The notes beneath the pieces are model-generated. The model saw nothing but the letters and a program-made list of their open reading frames with translations, was not told the DNA's origin and did no database searches. 64,000 nucleotides of DNA from Anniella stebbinsi (taxonomy: Eukaryota; Chordata; Lepidosauria; Squamata; Anniellidae): positions 291,989,973 through 292,053,972 of the forward strand of contig JARDYH010000002.1 in NCBI GenBank assembly GCA_029215795.1, in the 5' to 3' direction. Numbering within the stretch: the first letter of the stretch is position 1; each line of letters begins with the position of its first letter. Positions 11,779 through 32,734 of the stretch are shown here, one piece after another. The position numbers were made by a program, and so were the translations under genes.

Positions 11779-13446
11779 TCAAGCAACTGTTCGGGCAATT
11801 AGGGGAAATGGAGGGAACATGTACAGGAGACCCTGGGACCATTCCCATTGGAAGGCGTCCCCTAGCGAGGAGCGGCCTATCCCGGCTCTTGAACAGAACG
11901 CAGGGCACACAGCGTTGGCCGCCGTGGCAAATAGATCGATGTGGGGATAGCCCCACTGGGTAAACAGGCTGTCTAGGATGACTGGTGAGAGTTGCCACTC
12001 GTGGGTGTCGCGGAACGTACGGCTGAGGGCATCGGCCCTGACATTGTCCGTGCCGGCGATGTGGAATGCGGAGAGGTTGATGCTCTGAGGGATAGCCCAG
12101 AGTAGAATGTCCCTCGCTAGGCGAAGTAGGTGAGGGGAACGCGTTCCCCCTTCCTTGTTCACATACCACACGACGGTGATGTTGTCCGATAGTATGCGCA
12201 CGTGACGGCCCTGCAGGAGAGGCTGAAATGCGCGAAGAGCCCGTTTCACCGCAAGGAGCTCTAACATGTTTATATGAAGGAGTCTCTCTGAAGGTGACCA
12301 CCTTCCTTGAATGTACAGGTCGTTGAGATGCGCCCCCAGCCGTCCAGTGAAGCATCCGTCGTAACAATGCGGGATGGGCCTGGGTCTACAAATGGCATAC
12401 CCTGGGAGAGATTTATTGCGTTGGCCCACCAGCGGAGAGAGTTCTGCACGCGACGGGGAATGGTAAGTATGACCCTGCGAGGATTCTGAGTGGGGGAGAA
12501 ATGTTGCAGAAGAAACTGTTGAAGAGGCCGCATGTGTAGTCGCGCCCAACGCACCACAAAAACTGAAGCAGCCATAAGTCCTAGCAGGTGTAGAATTGTG
12601 AAGGCTGACGCACACAGTACGTGCTGCAAGTGGAGTGCAAGTTGCTGTAGGGTGTGCAATCTGTCCCACGGAAGGAAGGCCCGTCCTGACGTGGAATCGA
12701 GACGAACACCTATGGATTGAATGGTCTGTGAAGGATGAAAAACAGATTTTTCCATGTTTATTTGTAGACCGAGGGCGGAGAGGAGTGAGCTGACCATGTG
12801 AACATCTTTGAGAGCCTGGTCCCTGGAAGGAGACACTATCAACCAGTCGTCCAGGTAAGGATACAGCTCTATGTTCCTGAGCGGAGGTGAGCACACACTG
12901 CAGACATGCACTTTGTGAACACTCTGGGGGCTGTTTTTAGGCTGAATGGAAGGACGGAAAATTGGTAGCCTGCTGGCCGATCACGAATCGCAGATATCTG
13001 CGGTGTGATGGGTGAATAGTGATGTGAAAATAGGCATCCTTCAAATCTATCAGCGTGAACCACCTGTGCTTTCTGAGCAGTGGTAGGATAACCGAGAGCG
13101 TTGTCATGCGGAATTTCTTTGGTTTTATAAATTTGTTGAGATGTCTGAGATCCATAATAGGGCGAAGGCCCCCATCCTTCTTTGGCACCGTGAAGTATCG
13201 AGAGTAAAATCCTGTTCGGATGTGCGATATTGGAACTTTTGTGATTGCGTCTTTTTGCAGAAGAGATGCTGCTTCCTCAAGCAAGGCTTCTGGTGGTGGA
13301 GTGATCTTTACGGTGCCTAGAGGAGGAGGGACTTTAAACTCTATCCTGTAGCCATTCGCGATGATGTTTAAGACCCAGAGGTCTGTGGTGATGGAGGCCC
13401 ACTTTTGATAAAACGGTCTGAGTCTGTTGGACGATCCCCATGACAA
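11779..13446 (-). pseudogene. DIRS reverse transcriptase and RNase H (several frameshifts)
   Basis: Pieces in three frames make up one RT–RNase H polyprotein. 13446-12937 carries the fingers and palm start (TVPKKDGGLRPIMDLRHLNK, then LIDLKDAYFH). 13063-12869 carries YQFSVLPFSLKTAP. 12911-12270 carries the catalytic YLDDWLIV (Asp21 and Asp22 of that frame). RNase H follows with TDASLDGWG, then, in the 12894-11779 frame, NMLELLAVKRAL, ILSDNITVVWYVNKEGG and the HIAGTDNVRADALSR box. Motif order and spacing fit the family. Frames change near 12950, 12890 and 12300, so the gene is inactive. Confidence 0.88.
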
Positions 13447-13462
13447 AGGGAGTGGAGTAGAG

Positions 13463-14281
13463 TCAAAGGCGACGTTTGGTGATCGTGTCCTGCTTATTGC
13501 GGGACTGGCGAAAACGAGAAGCTGGTTTCCTCTCTTGATAAGATGACCCGGGCTGCGTAGGCTGATAACGCTGAGTGCGATCTTGCTGCTGTCTTGGCTG
13601 ATAGGAGACAGGTCTGTACCACTTGCGCGGGCGGTAAGAAGATTGCGGTGGTTGGCTAAAGCCCATCTTGCGGGCAGTCACTTTTGCTTTGTGGATGGTA
13701 TCCATGGTGGTATCCGTAGCAGCATTGAACAAGCCCTCACCATCGAATGGTAAGTCTTCTATCCTTGTCCTCGTCTCTTGAGGGAGGGTAGCCAAGCGTA
13801 GCCAGGTGTGACGACGCAGGGCCACAGCGCCAACCATCGTCTTAGCAGCACAATCGGATTGGTGCCTGGAGGTGGTTAATTCCTGCTTGGAGAGGTGCAC
13901 CGCTTCTGCTTGAAAGATCCTGGCCAATTCCCTCTGTTCGTCTGGTAAATAGTCAGTTTCCCAAAGAAAAAGTTGGTAGCGGGCCTGATAATTGGACACT
14001 TTAATGCCTAAAGCCGCTGATGAATAAATCCGCCTGCCAAAGGAGTCAAGTTTGCGGCCCTCCTTGTCAGTTGGAGCCAAATGACTCTTACTGAATTTTC
14101 CTTGGGAGGCCTCCACCGCAATGGAATTCGGCTTAGGGTGGACAAAGAGAAACGGAGCGTCCGAGTCCTTGACTTTGTATAGCGCATCGAGTCTCTTCGA
14201 TGTTGGGCCCATTGTGGCAGGATTAGACCATGATTGTTGGACTGTCTTCAGCAACGTAGGAACAGTTAAGGTTGCAGGCAC
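13463..14281 (-). pseudogene. DIRS gag-like ORF, N-terminus lost
   Basis: This 272-codon frame precedes the RT on the same strand, as expected for DIRS ORF1. It has an acidic/hydrophobic middle (LPDEQRELARIFQAEAVHL) and a basic Gln/Arg/Pro-rich tail (QQQDRTQRYQPTQPGS) suited to nucleic-acid binding. The Met at 14281 sits exactly at the junction with the short TIR element at 14282, so it is unlikely to be the native start; family members are longer at this end. The frame is open to its stop but belongs to a dead copy. Confidence 0.75.
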
Positions 14282-14444
14282 TATACAAAAGAAGGCAGGG
14301 CCCCTGCAATTTTAACTGTTGTGATGAAGAGGGAATTTCACCAGGAACTAACTGCATACAAATGACACTGGCTGAAATTCCCTTTTCTCTACAACTGTTA
14401 AAGTTACATGAGTCCTGACCTGGATTTTATCCGGTCACCCTAAT
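14282..14444 (+). mobile_element. Palindromic short TIR element (family M), left end missing
   Basis: It matches the reverse complement of the first unit of the pair at 16016-16335: ACAAAAGAAGGCAGGGCCC, the TTTAACTGTTGTGATGAAG core, its inverted partner CTACAACTGTTAAAGTTAC, and the end CCGGTCACCCTA. The outer 14 or so bases of the left TIR are absent, where it meets the DIRS gag. It is non-coding. Confidence 0.8.
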
Positions 14445-16015
14445 CTTAATTAACACTTATGTTTTAATCTTAATTATTTTAACGAATAATTCTAATTGAT
14501 GATCACTGTATTACAAACTTTTGTAATCTTTGTTTCTTGGTTGTGGCTGCTATGGTCCAATAAATGTTACTGATTGATGGATTGATGGATTGAATTCCTA
14601 TCATCCTTCACCACTGGCTATCTTGGAAAGGGCTGATGGGAATTAGAATCCAACAATACCTGAAGGGGCACACATTCTCCATCTCTGATCTATGGTCTGG
14701 AGCTAAGAAATGTGAGACAGCCAACTTAGATTTGAATAAAGGTGAAATTCAAACACCACATAGCAAACAGTGGAGGCTCAACCATGACACTTCAGTTGTG
14801 GTGAACACAGACACTAATTTTTGCAGTGACCTACAGAGAAGGGCAAAAGCCCCAATGCAAGCTCTCTTGCCACCTGAAGCAGGAGAGAACATCTTTGCTG
14901 CCACCACATCGAGCCCCATTGTATTTGTCATCAACACTTGCCTTCTGTTTGCCTCACCACATGGAGAGCCACACAATTGGAAGATGTGAGGCTCTTGCAT
15001 ACCTCCCACAACCATTTCGAACAGCTGCACAGCTTTCTACACTGTGAAGCAAACAGAGGGAGGGCGGCTGCTCTAGAGAGCCCGCCAGCTGCTCCCTTGC
15101 TGCAGCAAATGCCATGGTGAGTGAGCAGCTGGCAGGACTGCCGCTTCTCCTGCTCTGCCACCTGATGCGTATGCCTCATACTACTTATGGGACAGCCAAC
15201 CCTGATTGGAAGCTCTTCTCTGGATGTTCCTGCTGAATAAAGTATGTGAGATGATGGTGATCAAGAGGAGAGCCTTCTTGAAGATAGTGCTTTGTCATCA
15301 AATGCTCTCTCCAGGAAGCCTTTACTGGCTCCTTCAAAATTATATTCTCATTGTCAAGTGAAGGCCATTTTATTTTTCCAGGCTTTTTTCTTCAAATTTT
15401 ATGTTGTGTTATCTGCTGTTTTATTTTTCTTATTGTATCATTTGCATTTTATTGTACTATTTTAGTTTGAAACATGAGTAAGCTACCATGAATTGTTTTT
15501 ATTTGATGGATGGGATAAAAATAAAATAAAAGGATGATTATATGAATAGTAATATTAACCTTCTAGCTGACTCTTATAACCAAATGTTTCATTCTTGGAG
15601 TTCTAACTCTTGATTGTGAGGAACAACTTGAAAACATGGGTAGTGACTGATGCAGCTAGAGGAAGGCCAGAAATATCATTGTGTAGAGAATGCAGGGGGT
15701 AGAATGCCCCATATAAGTTGTTGCCTCCTGTCCTGTGTGATGAAAGTAGGTTATGGTCCAGTCCAAATTCTTAGACTGGGTGAAGAAATGACTTTTTATG
15801 ATGCCCATGGATGAAATTTCTTGCAGTTATTGCAGTCCATGTTTTGCAGTTATTTTGTATCTATCTCTTCCTGCACACTTTCACCACTGCTTTCATCCCC
15901 CAACTCCAGATCCCAATTTTTTACAGCACATCAAATCTCAATTTTCTTAATCCTGGACAAACGTTCCAAATTTAAACATGGGTTTCTTCAAAACAGCAGA
16001 AGGTGGAGCAAAATT
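14445..16015. other. LINE 3'-end-like DNA and old repeats, no gene
   Basis: 14450-14594 has the look of a LINE 3' UTR ending in a short (TTGATGGA)n tail. 14594-14682 is a family P copy. 15330-15535 is T-rich LINE 3' UTR-like sequence ending in an ATAAAATAAAA tail. The plus-strand frame at 14636-14989 has no family resemblance. Confidence 0.45.
14594..14682. repeat. Family P palindromic repeat, partial copy
   Basis: It contains the AGGGCTGATGGGAATTAGAATCC right arm of the family described at 29958; the left arm is eroded. Confidence 0.6.
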
Positions 16016-16335
16016 TAGGCTGACCATATAAAAAGGAGGACAGGGCTCATGTAACTTTAACAGTTGTAGAGAAAAGGGAATTTCAGCCAGTGTCATTTAT
16101 ATGCAATTAGTTCCTGGTGAAATTCCCTCTTCATCACAACAGTTAAAGTTGCAAGGGCCCTGCCTTCTTTTGTATCTGGTCACTCTAGTATAGTGCATGC
16201 AACTTTAACTGTTGTGATGAAGAGGAAATATCACCAGGAACTAACTGCATACAAATGACACTGGCTGAAATTCCCTTTTCTCTACAACTGTTAAAGTTAC
16301 ATGAGCCCTGTCCTCCTTTTCATATGGTCAGCCTA
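16016..16335. mobile_element. Two family M elements head to head, flanked by TA
   Basis: Unit A (16016-16190) runs from GGCTGACCATAT to GGTCACTCTA. Unit B (about 16191-16335) runs from TGCATGCAACTTTAACTG to CATATGGTCAGCC. The outer ends are inverted copies of each other and each is bordered by TA, which would fit a Tc1/mariner-type target duplication. Each unit is itself an inverted repeat, so the whole can fold into nested hairpins. No ORF. Confidence 0.75.
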
Positions 16336-17817
<1,482 letters not shown>

Positions 17818-18090
17818 TAAGAACATAGGAAGTGCCATGCTGGATCAGACCAAGGTTCCATCTAGTCCAGCACTCTGTTCACACAGTGGCCAACCAGCTG
17901 TTGACCCACAAATAGGACACAGTGCAACAGCACTCTCCCACCCATGTTCCCCAGCAACTGGTGTACATAGGCTTACTGCCTCTGATACTGGAGGTTGCAC
18001 TTGGCCATCAGGACTAGTAGCCATCGATAGCCTTCGCCTCCAGGAATTTATCCAACCCCCTCTTAAATTTATATGCACATTTACTACTCA
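17818..18090 (-). mobile_element. CR1-type LINE 3' fragment
   Basis: In plus orientation it reads GAACATAGGAAGTGCCATGC, then GCTGGATCAGACCAAGG, CACAGTGGCCAACCAGCTG and the CCATCGATAGCCTTCGCCTC block. That is the reverse complement of the 3' UTR seen in the plus-strand CR1 copies, so the element runs on the minus strand. No coding sequence is retained. Confidence 0.85.
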
Positions 18091-20085
18091 AAACAAAAGC
18101 TGATGCTTCAGTATCCATCAAGTTTGCAGCTCACCTTGCAGCCTGCAGAATAATAGCAGCAGACATTGGCTGTGCAAATGCTACTTCTCATGACTTGTAC
18201 ACACCTGGAGGGGAAGAAAGCAAGTTTTAAATGAGATTTAGTAGGGAGCGTAAAGAGTCATCAACTGACTGCCTGGGCAAAGTTACCACCAGAGACAACA
18301 GTGCTACGACATCTGGGACTGACCTCTGCCTACCCCCTCCACACACAGCCCACCTGAATCTGCAGCATTTTCCTTCACAGACATCACTGAGAGAAGAACG
18401 CTAAAAATAATTGGCCACTTTTATCCTTCACACCATGTAATTACATGGTTTGCAAATCCCTTGGGGGAAAGGGACTTCGCATTTGGCAGGAGGGGAAATC
18501 TGCTCTAAGCCCCCCTGTAGGTCAAACTAGATGTGAGGGAGAATTTAACCCTTACCATCCTCTGCTCTGGTCCTGACAAAAACCTCTCCCCTGAAGCTGC
18601 TTGTCTGCATTGAGAGGAAAGGCCCTGTTAACACAACGCTTCCATTTTGGAGTTGATGCCAATGACTTAATTTACAAAGTTTCCGTCTTCAAAGCATATA
18701 ACAGCTTCAGGGCAGCACACACACATCTCTGATCTGATTTCCATCTCCCCCTAACAGCTACTTTTAACTTTTATTTTTTAAGTAAGAGGATCTAGCAACA
18801 GCTCTCCCAACGTCTCATCTAGTTTGACCGTAAGCTGTCACCAGGCACTTTGCTCATACACTCTCAAGTCCTTCTTTGCAGACTTAAAGATCTGGTTTGA
18901 ACATAACGAGAAGTCACCATGGGTGCATTCCTCCATGGGGCTGGCCACCATTTTGAAAATTCAAATTGCGATGGGGGGTGCACTGCAGCTTGTCGTTACC
19001 TGCAAAGCTGGCCAGGATGGATTGTTGGAGTGCTTAATAAACCACCCAAAACCTACGGCCTATTTTAAAGTTGCAGGTGGCCACACTGGCCAGGTTTGCA
19101 CATAACAACAAGCTGCAGCACAACCCCACTGCAGCTTGAAGGCACCACAACAAGAAACCATGCAGGGAAATTCACCCAAGGTGGCTTCTTGTTAGTAACC
19201 CATGGTGGCTAACAAGAGACAGAGAGGGAGATCAATTAGCTTCTCAGGATACTGATTTCTGCATCCAGCACCATTCCCTCCGACTGTGTAGTATGATCAC
19301 AGAAATGAAATATACACAGTCCTAACTGATCCCCAATCCCCATGAATTTGTAATTCCAGTAATGTATAATTAATGTTGCCCAATCCCTGAAAAAGAAAAG
19401 AAGCATGAATATGTGTTTTAAATTCTAAAACAAACAAACAAAGCAATCCCTTTCTTTCACTGGAACATTGTGTAACTTCGTATTGGGTAAAGAAAGTAAA
19501 AATAAAGGCACAAAACCCTGCATCTATAATTGTAAAAGTTTATCATTCAAGAACTTGCACACTAATCTATGCTCAAATCATGTTGACGCTTCTATAGAGA
19601 TACAATAGGAACTGTACCTTTGTCTTTAAAAATGTGTTTACTTCATCAGCTACTGAGATAAATTTGACTTTGCCAAGACTAGTGCGTCAACCACAGTCAG
19701 AACTCTTTTTGTTTTGTTTAAAGGCAGTTTTAAAAATATAGGAGACTAGTCCAGTAAAATAACAATCAAGATGATTCATGCCATGTCTATTGGCAAGCTA
19801 AGGGTGTCAACTGTGCTTCTGACGGGTGACAGAAGGACATATTTCTACCATTCCCTCACTCTAATAACGCCTAATTCAGGAGAGTTGTGCCAAGAGACAC
19901 AGAACATTCTGCCAATAAGAAATTATATAAGGTTGACCTAGAATTTGGGCTATAGGAAGGTGCAAAGAATCATTACATCACCAGGATGGCTAATAATAGT
20001 AAATAATCCGGCTCTAATGTTTAACTCAAGAGGGCAACACTTCTCTAGGTGACTGTAATCTATATACAGACTGCAGCTCATACTT
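18091..20085. other. Intronic or intergenic DNA without a recognised gene
   Basis: No splice-compatible exon for the missing BTBD16 3' part was found here. The segment around 18900-19210 contains inverted GCAGCTTG/CAAGCTGC blocks suggesting a decayed TIR element. The plus-strand frame 18824-19105 lies in it and is not gene-like. Confidence 0.4.
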
Positions 20086-20090
20086 CTGGG
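20086..20090. repeat. Target-site duplication of the solo LTR, left copy (CTGGG)
   Basis: CTGGG here is repeated at 20782-20786, directly after the LTR's terminal CA. Confidence 0.8.
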
Positions 20091-20781
20091 TGTGAAGAAA
20101 ATAACTTTTGAGAGCAGTCTGCTCTGCAAGAGGAGTCGCTTGGCAGGAAGCGGGAACCTTGGAACTCAAGGGGGGGGAGGGGGAGGAAAGAATGACCAGC
20201 CAAGGTCAGGCAGGTGGCTTGTACTAACGAACTTCAGCTTTTCAGCTGTGAGAAATTAGGGAGGGCTGGTTCCCATAGCAATGGGGCCAGCCCTAGAAAA
20301 GATAGAAAAATGACAGCTTGGAAGTGGTCCGGAATCTTTTGGGGGCAGAGGCTCTGCTTGAAGATGATCTCCGTTCGGTTGGAATAAGCCAGGTGTTAGT
20401 GAGAATTTTTATTGTTTTATAACCTGCTCGGTTTGGGGTGGCTTGGCACTTTTAAGAGTGTGAATGATTGGGATCCTAATGGTTTTATGGCTTTTTCTTG
20501 TTTGTGCTGCTAATACCAAACCTACCTCTTTCCTCTCTAATCCTTCCCCCCCTTCCTTTCCTTCCCAACCACTTAACCCTATTTTGCCATTCTGCTTATA
20601 TAATCTTTTCCGATTTGACCAAGGCCTTAACTTAGACTAGTTTATGAATAAACTTGCTTTGGTTCCTAAATTATGTGTGGTTATTTCCAGCGTTGGCTCA
20701 AGCCAGCTTTGGCTGGGGGACTGGGTGGTGGGAAGGGGAACGCCCTGCCACAGCAAGGAACGGCTCGACGTTTCCTTGACA
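20091..20781 (+). mobile_element. Solo LTR (691 bp) of an LTR retroelement
   Basis: It begins TGTGAAG and ends CTTGACA, an imperfect terminal inverted repeat with the canonical TG…CA ends, and is flanked by a 5-bp CTGGG duplication. Inside are a TATATAA box at 20597-20603 and AATAAA at 20647-20652, placed as for a U3–R–U5 order on the plus strand. No gag, pol or env coding is present, so the internal part was lost by LTR–LTR recombination. Whether it is Gypsy-like or of endogenous-retrovirus origin cannot be told from the LTR alone. It sits in a BTBD16 intron in antisense orientation, 182 bp from the splice donor at 20962. Confidence 0.82.
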
Positions 20782-20786
20782 CTGGG
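20782..20786. repeat. Target-site duplication of the solo LTR, right copy (CTGGG)
   Basis: Matches 20086-20090. Confidence 0.8.
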
Positions 20787-20961
20787 TACATGAGTGTATT
20801 TTCAAACACAACTTCCAGATACACAACATTTTGGCTGACACGAGATGACATTCCACAGGAATCAGTCATATTAAGGAATAAATGCCAGTGTTTTATACCA
20901 TTCTACAGCCCCAGCCCCACCTCTAAAGCCAATTACACAACGGTATGCCAATGTCTACTTA

Positions 20962-30253
<9,292 letters not shown>

Positions 30254-30851
30254 GCCGTGAGGTGTTCAGGAGCAGAGCACTGGCTTATGGTTAATACTCA
30301 GTTAGAGATTATTAGGAAGGAAGGTTCACAAGCTGCTTTCCATTTCTCCATCATTTTTGTCCTAGAAAAAAAAAACTTCAGGTCTCTAGAGCAGCAACAA
30401 GTGGTGATGTCTGCATATACAGAGATTGTTGTTATGTCATCTTATTTTGACTATCACATCACAATAGAGCCTCTAGGCCACCTTAATTTCTGGTTGAAAA
30501 CTAGAAGCATCTGCCAAGAAATACCTTTCAGAAGCAAATGTGTATCAGAACACAGCCAGTTCCTAGTATGATGTGTACAAGAGTAAAGGCATGTAGGCTC
30601 TTTTGTTATCTGCCAAACAACCCAAAAACCAAATGGAATCATTATACAGAGAGAATAAACATATGTATTGATAAAGGTGACAGCATGTGGATAAATTCTA
30701 CAATATTTAAGGCCCACACTCCAATTAAAACCAGTCAATGGAGCTTAAGCTAGTTGCTACTAACTTGGTGCATTGATTTCAATGGGGCCTATGCCAGAAT
30801 AAATTTACTTGGATTGCAGCTATTGTGAGTCCACCATTTTATGTTGTAAGC

Positions 30852-30987
30852 CAGGAGTGGGTAACTTGTGACCCTCCAGATGTTTCAGCCTACAACCCCC
30901 ATGATCCCTCATCATTGGCTATGCTAGCAAGGGCTGATAGGAATTGTAGTTCTAAACATTTGGGCGGCCACAAGTTGCCCACTCCTG
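30852..30987. repeat. Family P palindromic repeat (clear copy)
   Basis: CAGGAGTGGGTAACTTGTG at the left and CACAAGTTGCCCACTCCTG at the right are inverted with one mismatch. Inner arms are CTCCAGATGTTT and AAACATTTGG. Confidence 0.78.
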
Positions 30988-31020
30988 TTATGAACAGTTC
31001 TCTCAAAAGGGTTTAACATT

Positions 31021-31085
31021 TAATTTCATTTATTGCATTTCTGCACCGCCCCATAGCCGAAGGTCTCTGGGCAATTCACAAAAAA
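31021..31085 (-). mobile_element. L2-like LINE 3' end (CCGCCC module)
   Basis: ATTTATTGCATTTCTGCACC, then GCCCCATAGCCGAAGG and TCTCTGGGCAATTCAC; minus-strand copy of the module at 22545. Confidence 0.55.
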
Positions 31086-31176
31086 GGAAGACTGTGCAAT
31101 TTCTTTTTGAAATCAAACATAAGAGAACTTGAAAATTGTTGCACAGAACTTCAAGAATGCATTGTGTATCTAAAGC

Positions 31177-31298
31177 AGCCTTCCTCATCCTGGTGCCATC
31201 TGGATGTTTTGGACTATAACTCTCAGAATTTCTGGCCATTAGCCATGCTGGCTGCGGCTGATGGGAAAACATCTGGAAAGTACCAGGTTGGGGAAGGG
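31177..31298. repeat. Family P palindromic repeat
   Basis: CATCTGGATGTTTTGGAC … GGCTGATGGGAAAACATCTGG; the right arm carries a deletion. Confidence 0.65.
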
Positions 31299-31335
31299 GA
31301 TGATCTAAAGTCCTGCATAGCTGCTAGAGTGCTGC

Positions 31336-31338
<3 letters not shown>

Positions 31339-31400
<62 letters not shown>
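31339..31400. repeat. Compound (GT)n(GA)n microsatellite
   Basis: About 19 GT units followed by about 12 GA units, 26 bp before the LINE target duplication. Confidence 0.95.
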
Positions 31401-31425
31401 TGCGTAAATAAATAAATTAGATAAC

Positions 31426-31438
31426 ACTTTAGATATTT
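31426..31438. repeat. LINE target-site duplication, left copy (13 bp)
   Basis: ACTTTAGATATTT, identical to 38431-38443. Confidence 0.85.
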
Positions 31439-31950
31439 CCTCCCGTGTCTCTTCCTTTTTCACCTTTTCTGCCCTTCTTCTCTGCCAGAATTCATGCCTC
31501 TCCTTAGACTTTCAGCTCCTTCTGCAGGGAGGTTTGCCTCTTCCCTTTGAGAACCTGGGCTTTATCCTGAAACTTTATTTGCAGGCTGGAATAGCTCCTT
31601 TCAGACAAGAATTACCCTGCAGGATCAAACCTAGGACAATAATTTGCATTCAAGCAGCTTCTAGCCAGCCCTAAAGAGACCACATAATCTTAGGAAGCGG
31701 ACCTTTTCATGTGCAAGTTTTAGTAAACAGATAGCATGGCTGTGGCCTTTGGACTGAACTACCCTCTGTAAAACAGTAAAAGTCTTGAATGTAGAATAGG
31801 ATTGGTTCCTGCCTTTGGAAATTGAGACAGGCCAGTCAAAGCTGGTCCCAGAAGCCAGCCCCTGGCTTCGCAGTGAGTCTGGCTCTTTGGGGGCATCGAG
31901 GGAGTACAATCTTGTCTCTGGACAGCTGTCTCGGCAGCAGCAGCAGCAGC

Positions 31951-32036
31951 AAGTAAAAGCAAGTAAAAGCAAGTAAAAGCTCAAACTTTAATTTTAACAT
32001 TTTTAAACATTTTTAAACATTTTTAAACATTTTTAA
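31951..32036. repeat. Tandem repeats in the LINE 5' UTR
   Basis: After a CAG run come three exact AAGTAAAAGC units (31951-31980), then about four ACATTTTTAA units (31996-32036). Such 5' UTR repeats often mark LINE promoter monomers, but the units here are very short. Confidence 0.7.
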
Positions 32037-32734
32037 ATTGGCTTTTAACCATTTTAATCACTTTTAATGAGTTTTAAAATATAAACTACTCTTTTTTTTA
32101 GTTTTTCCAGATAACTAGTCTGTTTTAGTGTTTTTTACAAGTTTTACAAGTTTTAAAGACCACAGCTGCTGATACTGGATTTATTGCTGTTGCTATTTTA
32201 ACATATCTAAGTCGGAGGACACTATTTTCAAAGACTTGGAATATTATTACTGAGCAACGTGGAGTGGCTGAAGAAAAAGAAAGAAGGAAAGAAAGAAAGA
32301 AAGAGGGAGCAGATAGAAACAGAAAACAGAAACTAGAAAATCAAAACAAACATAAATAAAGCAGTATTGGAGACTAATAGCCACGCCTTGGTTCCTGCTT
32401 GCACCTAATTACACTCAGAGCTTGGCCTGGGAGAAAATTAGCTAATCAAGAAAGGGCAGTTGCAATCAACTGCAACTAGCTGAAGCCGAGAGAGGAAAAG
32501 TGAAAGACTGCACAGATTGTTTTACTGAGTGGAGAGAAGAATTCCTGACATTCATAGGAAATACAGTGGAAAGTCAATGCGGACAAGAGCCTAGCTTTGG
32601 AAAACTAAACAAGGCAATAAAGGTACAGTCCTACCCCTCTTTTGCTTCCCCGCTAAATATTTCGTCTTTACTGCCTGTAGAGATCTCTAACACAGAAAGC
32701 ACCTAGTCAGTATTTACAAAAATACTGATTTAAA

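Larger units (their letters stand above)
10104..14281 (-). mobile_element. DIRS-type tyrosine-recombinase retrotransposon, 5'-truncated and frameshifted
   Basis: On the minus strand the order is gag-like ORF (14281-13463), reverse transcriptase plus RNase H (13446-11779), then tyrosine recombinase (about 11530-10549), which is the DIRS1 superfamily layout. The 3' side carries the split inverted repeats used by this group (10104-10159 and 10411-10466). The gag start, the 5' terminal repeat and any 5' UTR are missing: at 14282 the sequence switches to an unrelated short TIR element. Several frameshifts separate the RT, RNase H and recombinase frames, so the copy is dead. DIRS elements make no target duplication and none was seen. 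It lies in the intron or 3' flank of BTBD16, in the same orientation as that gene. Confidence 0.92.
30254..31425. other. BTBD16 5' flank: repeats, no promoter recognised
   Basis: Two family P copies (30852, 31177), an L2-like end (31021) and a GT/GA microsatellite occupy most of it. No CpG-rich promoter or obvious TATA box placed for BTBD16 was seen. Confidence 0.5.

Noticed and set aside
31661..31984. Minus-strand frames in the LINE 5' UTR
   Set aside because: Antisense to the element, low-complexity (CAG run), no family; not supported as genes.
32500..32706. Upstream 68-codon frame in the LINE 5' UTR as a separate protein
   Set aside because: Kept only as a possible uORF; no motif and in a different frame from ORF1.
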